Source: Limnobacter sp. SAORIC-580 (lineage in GTDB: Bacteria > Pseudomonadota > Gammaproteobacteria > Burkholderiales > Burkholderiaceae_B). From it: a DNA stretch of 64,000 bases. Below the pieces are notes generated by a model, which saw only the letters and a program-made list of their open reading frames with translations, did no database searches and was not told the origin of the DNA. Location of the stretch: positions 2,418,001-2,482,000 of the forward strand of contig NZ_CP053084.1 of the NCBI RefSeq assembly GCF_013004065.1, given 5' to 3'. Made by a program: the position numbers and the translations under genes. This document shows, one piece after another, positions 27,297 through 37,287 of this stretch (within the stretch, counting starts at the first letter, position 1; each line of letters starts with the position of its first letter).

Positions 27297-27890
27297 TCAC
27301 GCATTGGATTTGAACTCAGCCAGAATGCGCCGCCAAGCGCGTTCAATGTTGCCAAATTCAAACCCTCGGGCTGAAAGCCCGCGATAAACCTTGGACTTCA
27401 AAACCAACAATTGAGCCTGATCAACAGCTAAGTCAACACCCAAAACGCTTTCAAGACTTGAAAGCTGCCTGCGCTTTATCCAGTCATACGCTCTGTCTTC
27501 TTCACTGCTCGGGATTTGGGTTTCTGAATCATCGTGCGAAAGCGACTTAAGGTCTCCCAAACCGTGTTGCCCCAATTCGGCGGAAATTGCACGATCCCCA
27601 AAAGTTGAGGCACGCCTTCGAAACAGACTCAGTTTGAAACGCTCATCGCATTGAAATTGGTGCGAAGTTGCCCATTCAATGGCCTCTTCTACCTCAGCGG
27701 GCTCGTAACCGCGCTGCAACAACTTTGCTCGAAGTTCGGTTTGACTGTGTTCCCTGCGGGCGAGCAAGGCGACAGCCTTGGACTTGGCGGAAACCACGGG
27801 CTTGCTAGAGCCCGTAGTACCTCCGAATGAACGCCCATTTGACTTAATAGACGACTTGATTGGTAACTTACTCGGCGTCTTCGACTTCAT
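27297..27890 (-). CDS. recX: RecX regulatory protein
   Basis: Negative modulator of RecA filaments. The 197-residue product has the RecX pattern [32 protein letters not shown] (alpha-helical RecX repeats), followed by [21 protein letters not shown] and a C-terminal [12 protein letters not shown] segment. The N terminus is a Ser/Lys-rich extension. The ATG at 27890 overlaps the end of recA by 23 nt and is the best of several in-frame choices; its true position is uncertain. The overlap suggests recA-recX co-transcription from the LexA-controlled promoter. Confidence 0.9.
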   Translation of the reverse strand: MKSKTPSKLPIKSSIKSNGRSFGGTTGSSKPVVSAKSKAVALLARREHSQTELRAKLLQRGYEPAEVEEAIEWATSHQFQCDERFKLSLFRRRASTFGDRAISAELGQHGLGDLKSLSHDDSETQIPSSEEDRAYDWIKRRQLSSLESVLGVDLAVDQAQLLVLKSKVYRGLSARGFEFGNIERAWRRILAEFKSNA

Positions 27891-28947
27891 TCTTCTTTTT
27901 GGCAGCAGGTGCGGCTGACGCTTCTTCAAGCAAACGCACACCCAGCTTTTCACGGATTTTGTTCTCGATCTCTGCAGCCATCGCCGGATTGGCTTTCAGG
28001 AAATCGCGCGCATTGTCTTTGCCCTGACCAATTTTCTCGCCGTTGTAGGAATACCAGGCGCCAGCCTTGTCAACAAAACCATGCAACACGCCGAGATCAA
28101 CGACTTCACCCTCTCGGGATGTGCCCTGACCATACAAAATATCGAACTCAGCCTGCTTGAAGGGAGGACTTACCTTGTTCTTGACCACCTTGACGCGAGT
28201 TTCGCTGCCGATAACTTCCTCACCCTTCTTGATGGAACCAATTCGGCGAATGTCCAGACGGACCGAGGAGTAAAACTTCAGGGCGTTACCACCAGTTGTG
28301 GTTTCAGGGCTGCCAAACATAACCCCGATTTTCATTCGAATTTGGTTGATGAAAATAACCAGGCAATTGGTGCGCTTGATATTGGCAGTTAATTTGCGCA
28401 GGGCCTGGCTCATTAAACGGGCTTGAAGACCTGGCAGGGAATCGCCCATGTCGCCTTCAATTTCAGCTTTGGGTGTAAGGGCAGCCACGGAGTCAATGAT
28501 TACCAGATCAACAGAACCGGAACGAACCAGTGCATCGACAATTTCCAAGGCCTGCTCGCCAGTGTCGGGTTGGGAAATCAACAAGTCAGGCAAGTTAACA
28601 CCCAACTTGGAAGCATATTGGACATCGAGCGCGTGTTCAGCATCGATAAAAGCACAGGTACCACCCAGTTTTTGCATTTCCGCAATCACTTGCAAGGTCA
28701 AGGTGGTTTTACCGGAGGATTCCGGGCCGTAAATTTCGACGACACGACCGCGCGGAAGGCCACCAATGCCCAAAGCAATGTCGAGCCCCAAAGAACCGGT
28801 TGAGACCGACTGAATGTCGTCGATGATCTCGTTTTCCCCAAAACGCATGATACTGCCCTTACCAAACTGCTTTTCGATTTGGCTGAGCGCGGCGGCCAGG
28901 GCTTTGACTTTGTCTGAGGATTGGTTTTTGGTTCTGAGATCTTCCAT
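27868..28947 (-). CDS. recA: RecA recombinase
   Basis: DNA-dependent ATPase for homologous recombination and co-protease for LexA. The 359-residue protein has Walker [11 protein letters not shown] (residues 74-83), Walker [11 protein letters not shown], the [22 protein letters not shown] block and the DNA-loop and C-terminal region ending in a Lys/Glu-rich tail. Length is usual. Upstream lies a perfect LexA operator, so SOS control is expected. recX overlaps its 3' end. Confidence 0.98.
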   Translation of the reverse strand: MEDLRTKNQSSDKVKALAAALSQIEKQFGKGSIMRFGENEIIDDIQSVSTGSLGLDIALGIGGLPRGRVVEIYGPESSGKTTLTLQVIAEMQKLGGTCAFIDAEHALDVQYASKLGVNLPDLLISQPDTGEQALEIVDALVRSGSVDLVIIDSVAALTPKAEIEGDMGDSLPGLQARLMSQALRKLTANIKRTNCLVIFINQIRMKIGVMFGSPETTTGGNALKFYSSVRLDIRRIGSIKKGEEVIGSETRVKVVKNKVSPPFKQAEFDILYGQGTSREGEVVDLGVLHGFVDKAGAWYSYNGEKIGQGKDNARDFLKANPAMAAEIENKIREKLGVRLLEEASAAPAAKKKNEVEDAE

Positions 28948-29001
28948 GGTCTGCCTTCAACTGAATTGGGTTGCGATTTCCGAATTATTGCACAGTTTTT
29001 A

Positions 29002-29017
29002 CTGTAAATCTATACAG
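29002..29017 (-). promoter_or_regulatory. LexA (SOS) box of recA
   Basis: CTGTAAATCTATACAG matches the proteobacterial LexA consensus CTGT-N8-ACAG exactly. It lies 55 bp before the recA start and overlaps the pncC stop codon. Next to it ACAGT-TTTT-ACTGT (28992-29005) forms a second short inverted repeat sharing the CTGT half-site. Confidence 0.9.
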
Positions 29018-29507
29018 CCTTTTTGAGTGATACTTTTGACAGGATGGTTAACCCGGCTTGTACCGCCTGTTGGCGAACCGCCTCACGATCACCATCAAAA
29101 ACATGGTGAAAAGCCTCAATCGACTTGTGCCGAACGGCCAAACCAAACCACACCGTGCCAACTGGCTTACCGGCCGAACCACCTCCCGGGCCGGCGATGC
29201 CTGACACCGAGAGGCAACAGTCCACACCCAAGGCGATCATTCCACCATTGGCCATTTCCTTGACGCATTCTTCACTGACTGCGCCGTGTTGCTCCAAAGT
29301 GGACTCGCGCACATACACCGACTTCATCTTGACCTTGTTTGAATAGGTGATCAGCCCACCTTCAAACCAGTCGCTAGAGCCGGGTAGACTAGTCAATGCC
29401 GAGCCAAGCCCGCCCCCCGTACAAGACTCGACCACACCGAGTTTGCCAGCCGATGCATTGAATATGTCTGCAATTTGCAGCAAAAGTGCTTGGTCTGGAT
29501 TGCTCAA
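29010..29507 (-). CDS. pncC: nicotinamide-nucleotide amidase (CinA C-terminal domain)
   Basis: A 165-residue protein of the PncC family, which deamidates NMN to nicotinic acid mononucleotide in pyridine-nucleotide salvage. Blocks seen: VVESCTGGGLGSALTSLPGSSDWFEGGLITYSN with the catalytic Ser, the Tyr in LITYS, and VSGIAGPGGGSAGKPVGTVWF. It corresponds to the stand-alone C-terminal domain; the N-terminal CinA domain is absent, which is normal for this short form. The start is TTG with GGGGAG upstream. Its stop codon lies within the recA LexA box. The pairing next to recA is seen in many bacteria. Confidence 0.93.
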   Translation of the reverse strand: MSNPDQALLLQIADIFNASAGKLGVVESCTGGGLGSALTSLPGSSDWFEGGLITYSNKVKMKSVYVRESTLEQHGAVSEECVKEMANGGMIALGVDCCLSVSGIAGPGGGSAGKPVGTVWFGLAVRHKSIEAFHHVFDGDREAVRQQAVQAGLTILSKVSLKKAV

Positions 29508-29538
29508 GAGGCTCCCCGTTGAGTGTTTAAAATTGAAT

Positions 29539-30045
29539 TCACTTCAAAAAATGCAAATAGACCGCTAAAGCCAACAAGGTCATGAAAGCTGCAACGATGT
29601 CATCAAACATTACACCAAAACCATTTTTCCAGTGCCGGTCGAACCAGCGGATCGGGGGCGGTTTTACCATGTCAAAGAACCTGAAAAGAAGCACACACGT
29701 CAATTGTTCAATGGGGCTGGAAAAATGATTCGAGGCCACAAACAACACCAGCCAGATCGCAACGATTTCATCCCAGACAATCCCGCCGTGATCGATAACC
29801 CCCAGAGCCTTCCCGGTGATCTGGCAAGCCCAGGCACCCGCAATGAAAGCGCCAACAATCGCCCAAATCCACTGATTTGCAGCCAGATAGGGATCCAGCC
29901 AAACATACAAGAGCCAGCCCATCAATGTACCGAAAGTACCTGGCAAAACCCACGCCAAACCACTGCCAAATCCCAAGGCCAACAAATGCGCGGGATGGGC
30001 CAGCATAAAGCGCCAGTTGGGCCGGAAACGGGGTATCGAGCTCAA
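29539..30045 (-). CDS. pgpA: phosphatidylglycerophosphatase A
   Basis: Membrane phosphatase making phosphatidylglycerol. The 168-residue protein carries the family block HPAHLLALGFGSGLAWVLPGTFGTLMGW and the DEIVAIWLVLF acidic motif near residue 90, with three or four membrane segments; KPPPIRWFDR is also conserved. The start TTG overlaps the thiL stop as TTGA; a later Met (MLAHPAHLL) is an alternative but the upstream residues look conserved in the family. Part of a thiL-pgpA pair, common in proteobacteria. Confidence 0.92.
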   Translation of the reverse strand: MSSIPRFRPNWRFMLAHPAHLLALGFGSGLAWVLPGTFGTLMGWLLYVWLDPYLAANQWIWAIVGAFIAGAWACQITGKALGVIDHGGIVWDEIVAIWLVLFVASNHFSSPIEQLTCVLLFRFFDMVKPPPIRWFDRHWKNGFGVMFDDIVAAFMTLLALAVYLHFLK

Positions 30046-31118
30046 TTCTGGATCTCGGCAAAATGATTAAAGGAACAACTTGACACGCGCTCTCGGCTTG
30101 CCCCCTGGGATTGAAGCCAGATACCGCTTCCGGGCTCGATGACGCCTACACAATGCAGGCCCGCCTTCAAGGATTGTATTGCATCATGACGGTTCGGGTG
30201 GGCTGTCCAGCACAATTCGAAATCGTCACCGCCCGCCAAGGTTTGCTCGAGCAAGATTTTCAACAACCCGGCCGCATTGGCCTGTTGATCTATTTCAGGC
30301 CAAAGTTTTCGCCACATTGATTCCAGAGACGACTGGAAGAGTATGGCGGACACTTCGCTTGCACTGGAAATGTGGGCCAGATCTCCACTCAAACCGTCGG
30401 ACAGATCGAGGCAGGCGCTTGCAAGCCCACGCAACTGCAATCCAAGTTCAATGCGCGGAACTGGCATGCCAAGCTGACTTACAGCAATTTGCCGCAGCTG
30501 AGCCGGCATGGCCGCTAGCAAAGCCTGAACCTGCGGTAGCTCGTTACCCTTACACAGCTGCTCCAAGCGACCTCGCCTTTGGTATTCAAGCAAAAGCCCC
30601 AGGCGAGCAAGCCCGGGGGTACCACTTAACCAAACTTCTTCACCAATTTTCGCGTGTGCCCGATTAAACCCGAGGTGAGAAGCAGGCGCCTGGCCAAACA
30701 CGGTGATTGACAGGGTTTTCAATGGATTGGAGCCGGCTGAAGTGGTATCACCCCCCACCAACGGGCAATTAAAACGGGTGGCGATGTCGAGCAAACCTGC
30801 TGAGAAGCCAGCCAGCCAGTTTTCATCAATTTCGGGCAAACTTAAATTGAGCGTGAAGCCGAGTGGACTCGCCCCACTGGCAGCGAGATCGGACAAGTTA
30901 CTGGCCAAGGCCTTCCAGCCTGTGACACGAGGTGGATCATCTGAAAAAAAGTGAACGCCCTCAACCAAGGTGTCGGTAGAGGTGAACAGATGAAAATCGG
31001 GTGCAAGTCGAAGCGTCGCGCAGTCGTCTCCGATGCCAAAAAGTACCGTGTCGGGATTGGCCTGTGCAAGCCCACCAAAAGGAGTTTTGAAATAGCGATG
31101 AATAAGGTCGAATTCCAA
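30042..31118 (-). CDS. thiL: thiamine-monophosphate kinase
   Basis: Phosphorylates thiamine phosphate to the coenzyme thiamine diphosphate. The 358-residue protein has MEFDLIHRYF at the start, FGIGDDCATL (Mg/ATP), STDTLVEGVHF, NLSDLAASGASPLGFTL and LVGGDTTSAG, then the ACLDLSDGL block. The length is slightly above E. coli ThiL. nusB lies 15 bp upstream, pgpA overlaps downstream; nusB-thiL-pgpA after ribH is a classic arrangement. Confidence 0.96.
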   Translation of the reverse strand: MEFDLIHRYFKTPFGGLAQANPDTVLFGIGDDCATLRLAPDFHLFTSTDTLVEGVHFFSDDPPRVTGWKALASNLSDLAASGASPLGFTLNLSLPEIDENWLAGFSAGLLDIATRFNCPLVGGDTTSAGSNPLKTLSITVFGQAPASHLGFNRAHAKIGEEVWLSGTPGLARLGLLLEYQRRGRLEQLCKGNELPQVQALLAAMPAQLRQIAVSQLGMPVPRIELGLQLRGLASACLDLSDGLSGDLAHISSASEVSAILFQSSLESMWRKLWPEIDQQANAAGLLKILLEQTLAGGDDFELCWTAHPNRHDAIQSLKAGLHCVGVIEPGSGIWLQSQGASRERVSSCSFNHFAEIQN

Positions 31119-31133
31119 AACGCCTCTTGAGTT

Positions 31134-31622
31134 TTAGCTTGACTGACTGTTTGCCTGAGCCTTGATTTCGGAATCACGCGCCTGGGCGGCCACTTTGTCT
31201 AGCACACCATTGACGAATTTGAACGCGTCAGTGCCTCCGAAGGTTTTGGTCAACTCAACCGCCTCGTTGATCACCACCCGGTAGGGAATTTCTGCATGCG
31301 TATTCATTTCATGACTGGCCAACACCAACACAGCTTTCTCGACCGGACTGAGCTCGCCCCAAGGACGATCAATGAACGGCTGAATCTGATGCATCAACGC
31401 GTCAAGGTGATGCACCGAACCATGCAAAAGAGACTCGTAGTGCTCACGATCGGCTTTGTCGAAACCGGGCGCATCCCGAATGTGCGCATCCACTTCACCC
31501 ACTTCAGTGGGATTCAAAAACCACTGGTACAAGCCCTGCAAAGCCAATTCACGAGATCGACGGCGAGCGTTGCGAGTGTGTCCTTGCCTCTTGCCCGAAT
31601 CGGGCTTGCTGGCTTCACTCAT
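31134..31622 (-). CDS. nusB: transcription antitermination factor NusB
   Basis: Binds boxA with S10 in rRNA antitermination. The 162-residue product has the N-terminal RNA-binding basic stretch RNARRRSRELALQGLYQW, the helical core, and the C-terminal YRVVINEAVELTKTFGGTDAFKFVNGVLDKVA. GAGGAAGAAG precedes the chosen ATG, which overlaps the ribH stop by 8 nt; an earlier start inside ribH was rejected. The N-terminal SKPDSGKRQGH extension is slightly longer than usual. Confidence 0.95.
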   Translation of the reverse strand: MSEASKPDSGKRQGHTRNARRRSRELALQGLYQWFLNPTEVGEVDAHIRDAPGFDKADREHYESLLHGSVHHLDALMHQIQPFIDRPWGELSPVEKAVLVLASHEMNTHAEIPYRVVINEAVELTKTFGGTDAFKFVNGVLDKVAAQARDSEIKAQANSQSS

Positions 31623-32121
31623 CGTCTTCTTCCTCGTCATCTGCGCCAGGTAGGTTGTCATCCAGCGTCATCATTAAATTGCCCATTTCCACGGCACATC
31701 GAGCGGCATCAACGCCTTTGTCCTCGATACGCTCAATGGCCTGGTCTTCGGTGTAGGTCGTCAACACCATGTTGACTACAGGCACATCGTGAGCCAAGGC
31801 CACACTTGAAACGCCGCGGGCGCTTTCGCCACACACAATCTCAAAATGGTAAGTGTCGCCCTTGATCACGGCACCCAAAGCAATGAGTGCATCAAACTCG
31901 CCTGAGAATGCCAGGCGCTGCAATGCGATTGGAATTTCCATCGCACCAGGTACCGTGATGTGAAGAATGTCTTCATTCAACACGCCCAAGCGCAGCAATT
32001 CACTGCAACAGGCGGCCCAAAGGCCATTGGTAATTTCTTCGTTGAAGCGGGCCTGAACCACACCCACACGAATGCCATCGCCATTCAAATTAGCAGGCAC
32101 ACTTCCTGGACTGTTGCTCAT
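31615..32121 (-). CDS. ribH: 6,7-dimethyl-8-ribityllumazine synthase
   Basis: Condenses the RibB product 3,4-dihydroxy-2-butanone 4-phosphate with the pyrimidine precursor to form lumazine. The 168-residue protein shows VGVVQARFNEEIT, VPGAMEIP, LGAVIKGDTYHFE with the catalytic His and the FGVLT-equivalent NMVLTT block. It ends in a very acidic tail, LPGADDEEEDDE, longer than usual. Overlaps ribB by 4 nt and nusB by 8 nt. Confidence 0.96.
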   Translation of the reverse strand: MSNSPGSVPANLNGDGIRVGVVQARFNEEITNGLWAACCSELLRLGVLNEDILHITVPGAMEIPIALQRLAFSGEFDALIALGAVIKGDTYHFEIVCGESARGVSSVALAHDVPVVNMVLTTYTEDQAIERIEDKGVDAARCAVEMGNLMMTLDDNLPGADDEEEDDE

Positions 32122-33242
32122 TTCGTTTCTCCGTTGACATAACCTGATACTTCCAAATCAAACCCGGTCATGCTTGGCATTTTCCGTGGTCGGGACAGCA
32201 ATTTCATTTTGTTGACACCCAGGTCGCGCAAAATTTGCGCCCCGATACCATAGGTACGCAAATCCGGGTTTGATCCCGCACCCTTGCGTGCAGTAGTACC
32301 GCGCTGCTCGATATCGTCTAGCGAGGCAAACTGCCCCAACAAGCGGTCAGAGGACACATCACAGTTCAGAAGCACAATAACGCCGGCCCCCTCATCCACC
32401 ACTTTCTTCATGGCTGCAGGAATTGAGAAAGAGTGTTCCGACAAATTCACTTCGAGAAAATCGATCAGCGAGGTGGGTTCATGGACGCGTACCAAAGCCT
32501 CGGTGTCGGGGTTCAATTGGCCGTACACCAAGGCAAAGTGTGCGCTACCAGTGGGCTTGTCGCGGAAAGAAATGCACTTGAATTGGCCTTGCACGGTGTC
32601 AATGACACGTTCGTGCATGCGTTCGATCAGTGACTCTTTGGTGCTTCGGTACTGAATAAGATCGGCGATGGTGCCAATTTTCAAATTGTGTTCTTTGGCA
32701 AACTCCACCAGATCAGGCAAGCGGGCCATGGTGCCATCGTCTTTCATGATCTCGCAAATGACCGAGGCTGGGCTGAGGCCGGCCATGGCAGCCAGGTCAC
32801 AACCCGCTTCCGTGTGACCTGCCCGCATGAGTACCCCACCATTCACTGCGGTCAGGGGAAAAATATGGCCCGGTTGCACCAGATCTTCTGGTTTGGAATT
32901 TTTGTTCACTGCCACACGAATGGTGTGGGACCGATCGGCTGCAGAAATACCTGTTGACACACCTTCTGCTGCTTCGATGGAGACCGTGAAATTGGTACCG
33001 TGAGAGGAGCCATTGGCTGCCACCATGGGGCGCAAGCCCAACTCGCGACAGCGGGCCTCGGTCAATGTCAGACAAATGAGGCCACGGCCGTATTTGGCCA
33101 TGAAATTGATGGCCTCTGGCGTAACAAAGTCGGCGGCCAAGACGAGATCACCTTCATTTTCACGGTCTTCCTCGTCAACGAGAATAACCATGCGGCCTGC
33201 GCGCATTTCTTCAACGATTTCGTTGACTGGACTAATTGACAT
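32118..33242 (-). CDS. ribB: 3,4-dihydroxy-2-butanone-4-phosphate synthase with degenerate RibA domain (RibBX type)
   Basis: The N-terminal half (residues 1-205) is a complete Rib[14 protein letters not shown] metal motif, TGISAADRS and [14 protein letters not shown], making the four-carbon precursor of riboflavin. The C-terminal half resembles GTP cyclohydrolase II (RibA), and [18 protein letters not shown] and [14 protein letters not shown] align, but the zinc motif C-x(n)-C-x-C after RVHSE is absent: here RVHEPTS runs to VNLSEHSFS without cysteines. So cyclohydrolase activity is not expected, and ribA should be elsewhere in the genome. This RibBX form is known from other proteobacteria. 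A 'bifunctional' label would be misleading. Confidence 0.93.
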   Translation of the reverse strand: MSISPVNEIVEEMRAGRMVILVDEEDRENEGDLVLAADFVTPEAINFMAKYGRGLICLTLTEARCRELGLRPMVAANGSSHGTNFTVSIEAAEGVSTGISAADRSHTIRVAVNKNSKPEDLVQPGHIFPLTAVNGGVLMRAGHTEAGCDLAAMAGLSPASVICEIMKDDGTMARLPDLVEFAKEHNLKIGTIADLIQYRSTKESLIERMHERVIDTVQGQFKCISFRDKPTGSAHFALVYGQLNPDTEALVRVHEPTSLIDFLEVNLSEHSFSIPAAMKKVVDEGAGVIVLLNCDVSSDRLLGQFASLDDIEQRGTTARKGAGSNPDLRTYGIGAQILRDLGVNKMKLLSRPRKMPSMTGFDLEVSGYVNGETK

Positions 33243-33255
33243 GGCTTTTTAAATT

Positions 33256-34806
33256 TTACGGATTGATTGAATGGGCTCTATTGTAAGCCCTCAAGCGCCA
33301 TTCACGCACGCACAGCAGTAGAAGGACTGCTCCCCAAATTGAAAACCACAGGCGATCGCCCCACTTTGCGAAGAAGGTTTGCCCCAATCGACCTTCGACT
33401 TGCCCCGACCAAACCAGGGCTTGCCCAGGCTCAACGCGCTGGGTCCACTGACCGTTCGCGTTCACTATGCCTGAAACACCGGTATTGGTCACACGCAAGC
33501 CTGGCTTGCGGTGTTCTGCTGACCGGGTACGGCCCATTTGAGCATGCTGATCAAGCGCCCAAGACTGGCCAAACCACGCAAGATTACTCAAATTCACAAA
33601 CATGGAGGGCTCTTGGGTGGAATTGGCGACCAACCCAGCAAACTCACCGCTAAAAATATCTTCGTAACACACGGTGGAGGCCAACGCGTTGCCATTGACC
33701 AAAAAGGGCTTCAGCGGCCCCGAACCGGAGGTGAACTCCCCCATTGGCATGTTCAACATGGCCACAAACCACTTGAAGCCCAGCGGAATAAATTCACCAA
33801 ATGGGACCAAATGCCGTTTGTCGTGGCGTGTTTCAGGCACCTCAAGCGCTTCCAGTGCTTCATCACCTTGAAACATGACGATGGAATTGAAGTACCGTGC
33901 CCCCTCTTGTATGGCCGACCCCATGATGACAGCTGTCTCGCCAGGGGTTGCAAAGTCGCGAAAGGTGGTCCGCCATTCAACCGGGGTATCGGTCCACACC
34001 AAAGGATTCACGGTTTCCGGAAACACGAGCAAACCGCCCCCCTGATTCGCCAACTGTTCCTTGGCCATGTCGCCCAAAGCAAATGCTTTTTGCATGTTCG
34101 ACACAATCAGATCAGGATCAAACTTGATGCTTTGATCAACATTGGTTTGCACCCCCACCACGGTCAAGGCGCCAGCGCTTTGGGTGTTCACAGGAAGTTG
34201 AACCAGCACCAGCAAACCGCCCAGCACAGCAGTTGCTCCCAGTAAATTGCCGGGCAGGCGATTGAATACAAAAGACAGGAAAAGTTGAGCAAACAACATC
34301 AAGGCAAACAAGCTGCCGTAACTACCCAACCAAGGCAACAGGTTGGCAAACGGGGAATCTACCAGCGCGTCACCCAGCCCCAGCCAGGCAAAACCGGTCA
34401 TGAATGTGCCCCGAGCCCACTCGAAAAAAGTCCATAAGGCAGCCCACAGCAGCGCATTGAACACGGTGGCCGGCCAGGACTGTGCGCGTACCGCCGCAAA
34501 ACGACTGTAAAACCACAAAGCCAAGGCAGGAAAAAGTGCCAAATAAAGCGTAAAGGCGGCAATGGCCGCCCAAGCCAGCACAGAGGGTAAACCGCCGTAA
34601 GTGTGCAAGCTGATGTGCAACCAGGAAACGCCCAAGCCATATGCTGACCACCCAAATGCCAGGCCGGTCAGCCAAGGGCGGCTGGTTTTCAGGGCAACAA
34701 AAGGCAACACGGCAAGCAAAAGTAGCCCAAGCCACCACAGGGAAATCGGGGCGAACGACAACACCCAAGGTGCCCCCAAGAGCGCGCCGGCCAGAAAGGA
34801 ATACAT
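33256..34806 (-). CDS. lnt: apolipoprotein N-acyltransferase
   Basis: Inner-membrane enzyme adding the third acyl chain to lipoproteins. The 516-residue protein has about six N-terminal membrane segments and a nitrilase-like domain with the Glu in LLVFPETVNP, Lys in DKRHLVPFGEFIP, and Cys in STVCYEDIFSG, the expected catalytic triad, then a C-terminal membrane helix. The start ATG overlaps the corC stop as TGATG; a TTG one codon earlier is possible. corC-lnt is a conserved pair. Confidence 0.95.
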   Translation of the reverse strand: MYSFLAGALLGAPWVLSFAPISLWWLGLLLLAVLPFVALKTSRPWLTGLAFGWSAYGLGVSWLHISLHTYGGLPSVLAWAAIAAFTLYLALFPALALWFYSRFAAVRAQSWPATVFNALLWAALWTFFEWARGTFMTGFAWLGLGDALVDSPFANLLPWLGSYGSLFALMLFAQLFLSFVFNRLPGNLLGATAVLGGLLVLVQLPVNTQSAGALTVVGVQTNVDQSIKFDPDLIVSNMQKAFALGDMAKEQLANQGGGLLVFPETVNPLVWTDTPVEWRTTFRDFATPGETAVIMGSAIQEGARYFNSIVMFQGDEALEALEVPETRHDKRHLVPFGEFIPLGFKWFVAMLNMPMGEFTSGSGPLKPFLVNGNALASTVCYEDIFSGEFAGLVANSTQEPSMFVNLSNLAWFGQSWALDQHAQMGRTRSAEHRKPGLRVTNTGVSGIVNANGQWTQRVEPGQALVWSGQVEGRLGQTFFAKWGDRLWFSIWGAVLLLLCVREWRLRAYNRAHSINP

Positions 34807-35720
34807 CAAGTGGGCCTGTCGGAGTCTGAGTTCTCGGTGGATGAATTGGCATCCGTGTCTTCGGGCGCTGGTTCAATTTTCTGAACACGAAGCAAGTGCA
34901 CCTGCCGGGCATCTGCACGCAACACTTCAAAACGGAAAGGCGGTAACTCAACCACATCACCACGCGCGGGCAAGCGCGCCAGGTGGTCTGTCAACAAGCC
35001 ACCCAATGTATCGGCATGTTCATTTGAAAACCCGGTTCCAAATGTTTCATTGAACTGTTCAATGGTGGTCAACGCTTTGACGCGGTATAAGCCCGCCTGG
35101 TCGCCACCCAGGCTCACTATGTTGTCCGCCTCCTCATCGAAGTCATATTCGTCTTCAATATCGCCCACGATTTGCTCAAGCACATCTTCAATGGTCAGCA
35201 GGCCGGCGACTCCGCCATATTCATCGACCACCAAGGCAATGTGATTTCGGTTCAATCGAAAATCATGAAGCAACACATTCAAGCGTTTGCTTTCTGGAAT
35301 GAAGACTGCCGGGCGCAGCATGTCGCGCAAATTGACATCCGAATCGGCGTGTATGCGAAGCAGGTCTTTGGCCAGCAAGACTCCGATTACATTGTCACGC
35401 TCGCCCTCATACACCGGGAAACGGGAATGCGCCTTTTCAACGGCAAAAGCCACGATTTGGTCGATCGAGTCTTCCGCGTTGATCGCATCCATTTGGGCGC
35501 GGGGCACCATGATGTCGCCTGCTGAAAGGTCACTGACCTGCATGACACCCTCGATCATCGAAAGCGCATCGGCATCCAGCAAATTTCTTTCATGGGCCTG
35601 TTGCAGCACTTCCAACAGCTGCTCTCTGTCCTCGGGCTCGCGAAGTAGCAACGAAGACAGTCGTTCTAGCAGGCCCCGTTCTTTTTTATTGGGGACCTGC
35701 AACGGACTCGGTTCTGACAT
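34806..35720 (-). CDS. corC: CorC/YbeX-type CBS-domain protein
   Basis: A 304-residue soluble protein with two CBS domains (IMVPRAQMDAI to about residue 190, with FPVYEGERDNVIGVLLAKDLL and VVDEYGGVAGLLTIEDVLEQIVGDIEDEYD) and a C-terminal CorC/HlyC transporter-associated domain (residues 205-285). E. coli CorC is linked to magnesium/cobalt efflux, and YbeX to ribosome metabolism; the exact role is unsettled. It overlaps lnt. The usual miaB-phoH-ybeY-corC-lnt order is broken here: miaB lies only 62 bp upstream. Confidence 0.92.
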   Translation of the reverse strand: MSEPSPLQVPNKKERGLLERLSSLLLREPEDREQLLEVLQQAHERNLLDADALSMIEGVMQVSDLSAGDIMVPRAQMDAINAEDSIDQIVAFAVEKAHSRFPVYEGERDNVIGVLLAKDLLRIHADSDVNLRDMLRPAVFIPESKRLNVLLHDFRLNRNHIALVVDEYGGVAGLLTIEDVLEQIVGDIEDEYDFDEEADNIVSLGGDQAGLYRVKALTTIEQFNETFGTGFSNEHADTLGGLLTDHLARLPARGDVVELPPFRFEVLRADARQVHLLRVQKIEPAPEDTDANSSTENSDSDRPT

Positions 35721-35782
35721 ACGGGAGGATAAACCTCTGCTAACAATAACGGCTCAAGGATAACCGAAAAAAATGACGGATA

Positions 35783-37126
35783 TCAGGCAGCCGTGATTGG
35801 CACTTGCCCCCTCAGGGAATTGGGATAAGCCTCGACAATGTCCAACTCAACGATCTGTCCCACCATTCGGGCATTTCCGGCAAAGTTGACCACCCGATTG
35901 TTCTCGGTACGTCCCGCCAACTCGGCGGGGTCTTTTCTGGATGGCCCTTCGACCAATACCTTCTGACGAGTGCCAACCATCGACTTGCTAATGCTGGTGG
36001 CATGGTCTTGGATTGTTTTTTGCAGGCGGGCCAAACGCTTGAGCTTGGTAACCTGGTCGACACCGTCTTCCAAATCCGCTGCAGGCGTTCCGGGGCGCGG
36101 GCTGTACACAAAAGAAAAAGAGGTGTCGAAACCCACGGCATTGATCAAGTCCATGGTTTTTTCAAAATCGGCCTCGGATTCACCAGGAAAGCCAACGATG
36201 AAATCAGACGACATGGATATATTGGGGCGAATTTCACGCAGCTTGCGAATGATCGACTTGTATTCAAGTGCGGTGTACCCACGTTTCATGGCGGCGAGAA
36301 TGCGGTCTGAACCTGCCTGAACCGGCAAATGAAGATGGTCAACCAGCTTGGGCAGCCTCGCATAGGCTTCGATCAGGCGTGGGCCAAACTCTTTGGGGTG
36401 CGAAGTGGTAAAACGGATTCGTTCGACGCCCGGCACTTCCGAGACGTACTCAAGCAGCAGAGCAAAATCGGCTATCTCGCTTGTATCGCCCATTTTCCCG
36501 CGGTAGGCATTCACGTTTTGCCCAAGCAAATTGATTTCTCGCACGCCTTGGTCTGCAAGATCGGCAATTTCAGTCAGTACATCGTCAAATGGGCGGGAAA
36601 TTTCTTCACCGCGCGTGTAGGGAACCACACAGAAACTACAGTACTTGCTGCAGCCTTCCATGATGGACACAAATGCAGTGGCACCGGTGTTTTTGGCCAA
36701 GGGCAAATTGTCGAACTTCTCGATCTCAGGAAAAGAAATGTCCACCTGTGGCCTGTGCGTATCCCGGCGCTGCTTGATCAATTGCGGCAATCGGTGCAAG
36801 GTTTGAGGACCAAACACCACGTCGACATACGGCGCACGCTCAACAATGGCCTTGCCTTCCTGGCTGGCCACACAGCCGCCCACACCAATAATCAGGTTGG
36901 GGTTGGATTTTTTCAGGTGCTTGACACGCCCCAAATCGCTGAACACCTTTTCCTGCGCTTTTTCACGCACCGAACAGGTATTGAACAAAATGATATCCGC
37001 ATCATCTGGGGTGTTCGTTCGCTCCAGCCCGTCTGAACTACCCAGCACGTCGGCCATTTTGTCGGAGTCATACTCATTCATCTGGCAGCCAAAGGTTTTG
37101 ATGAAGAGCTTTTTCTTGGAAGTCAT
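35783..37126 (-). CDS. miaB: tRNA-2-methylthio-N6-dimethylallyladenosine synthase
   Basis: Radical SAM methylthiotransferase acting on i6A37 of tRNA made by MiaA (also in this window). The 447-residue product has three N-terminal cluster cysteines (FGCQMN, NTCSVRE, GGCVAS), the radical SAM motif [16 protein letters not shown] and a C-terminal TRAM domain (about residues 385-447). I used ATG 37126 ([15 protein letters not shown]); an in-frame extension of 21 residues has no family support. Followed directly by corC. Confidence 0.96.
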   Translation of the reverse strand: MTSKKKLFIKTFGCQMNEYDSDKMADVLGSSDGLERTNTPDDADIILFNTCSVREKAQEKVFSDLGRVKHLKKSNPNLIIGVGGCVASQEGKAIVERAPYVDVVFGPQTLHRLPQLIKQRRDTHRPQVDISFPEIEKFDNLPLAKNTGATAFVSIMEGCSKYCSFCVVPYTRGEEISRPFDDVLTEIADLADQGVREINLLGQNVNAYRGKMGDTSEIADFALLLEYVSEVPGVERIRFTTSHPKEFGPRLIEAYARLPKLVDHLHLPVQAGSDRILAAMKRGYTALEYKSIIRKLREIRPNISMSSDFIVGFPGESEADFEKTMDLINAVGFDTSFSFVYSPRPGTPAADLEDGVDQVTKLKRLARLQKTIQDHATSISKSMVGTRQKVLVEGPSRKDPAELAGRTENNRVVNFAGNARMVGQIVELDIVEAYPNSLRGQVPITAA

Positions 37127-37287
37127 GGTTTGCCTAAAATGTGCCACCATGAAGCAGACCGGTCTCAGAACTGAAACAGGAGCCAACACGGGGACGTTGT
37201 AATTCGTTGCGCGTTGACGCGGATTTTACTTGCATCCCTTGCTAAAATGAAGACTTCATTGAAAAAACACAGCATTGGTGCGTAGTA

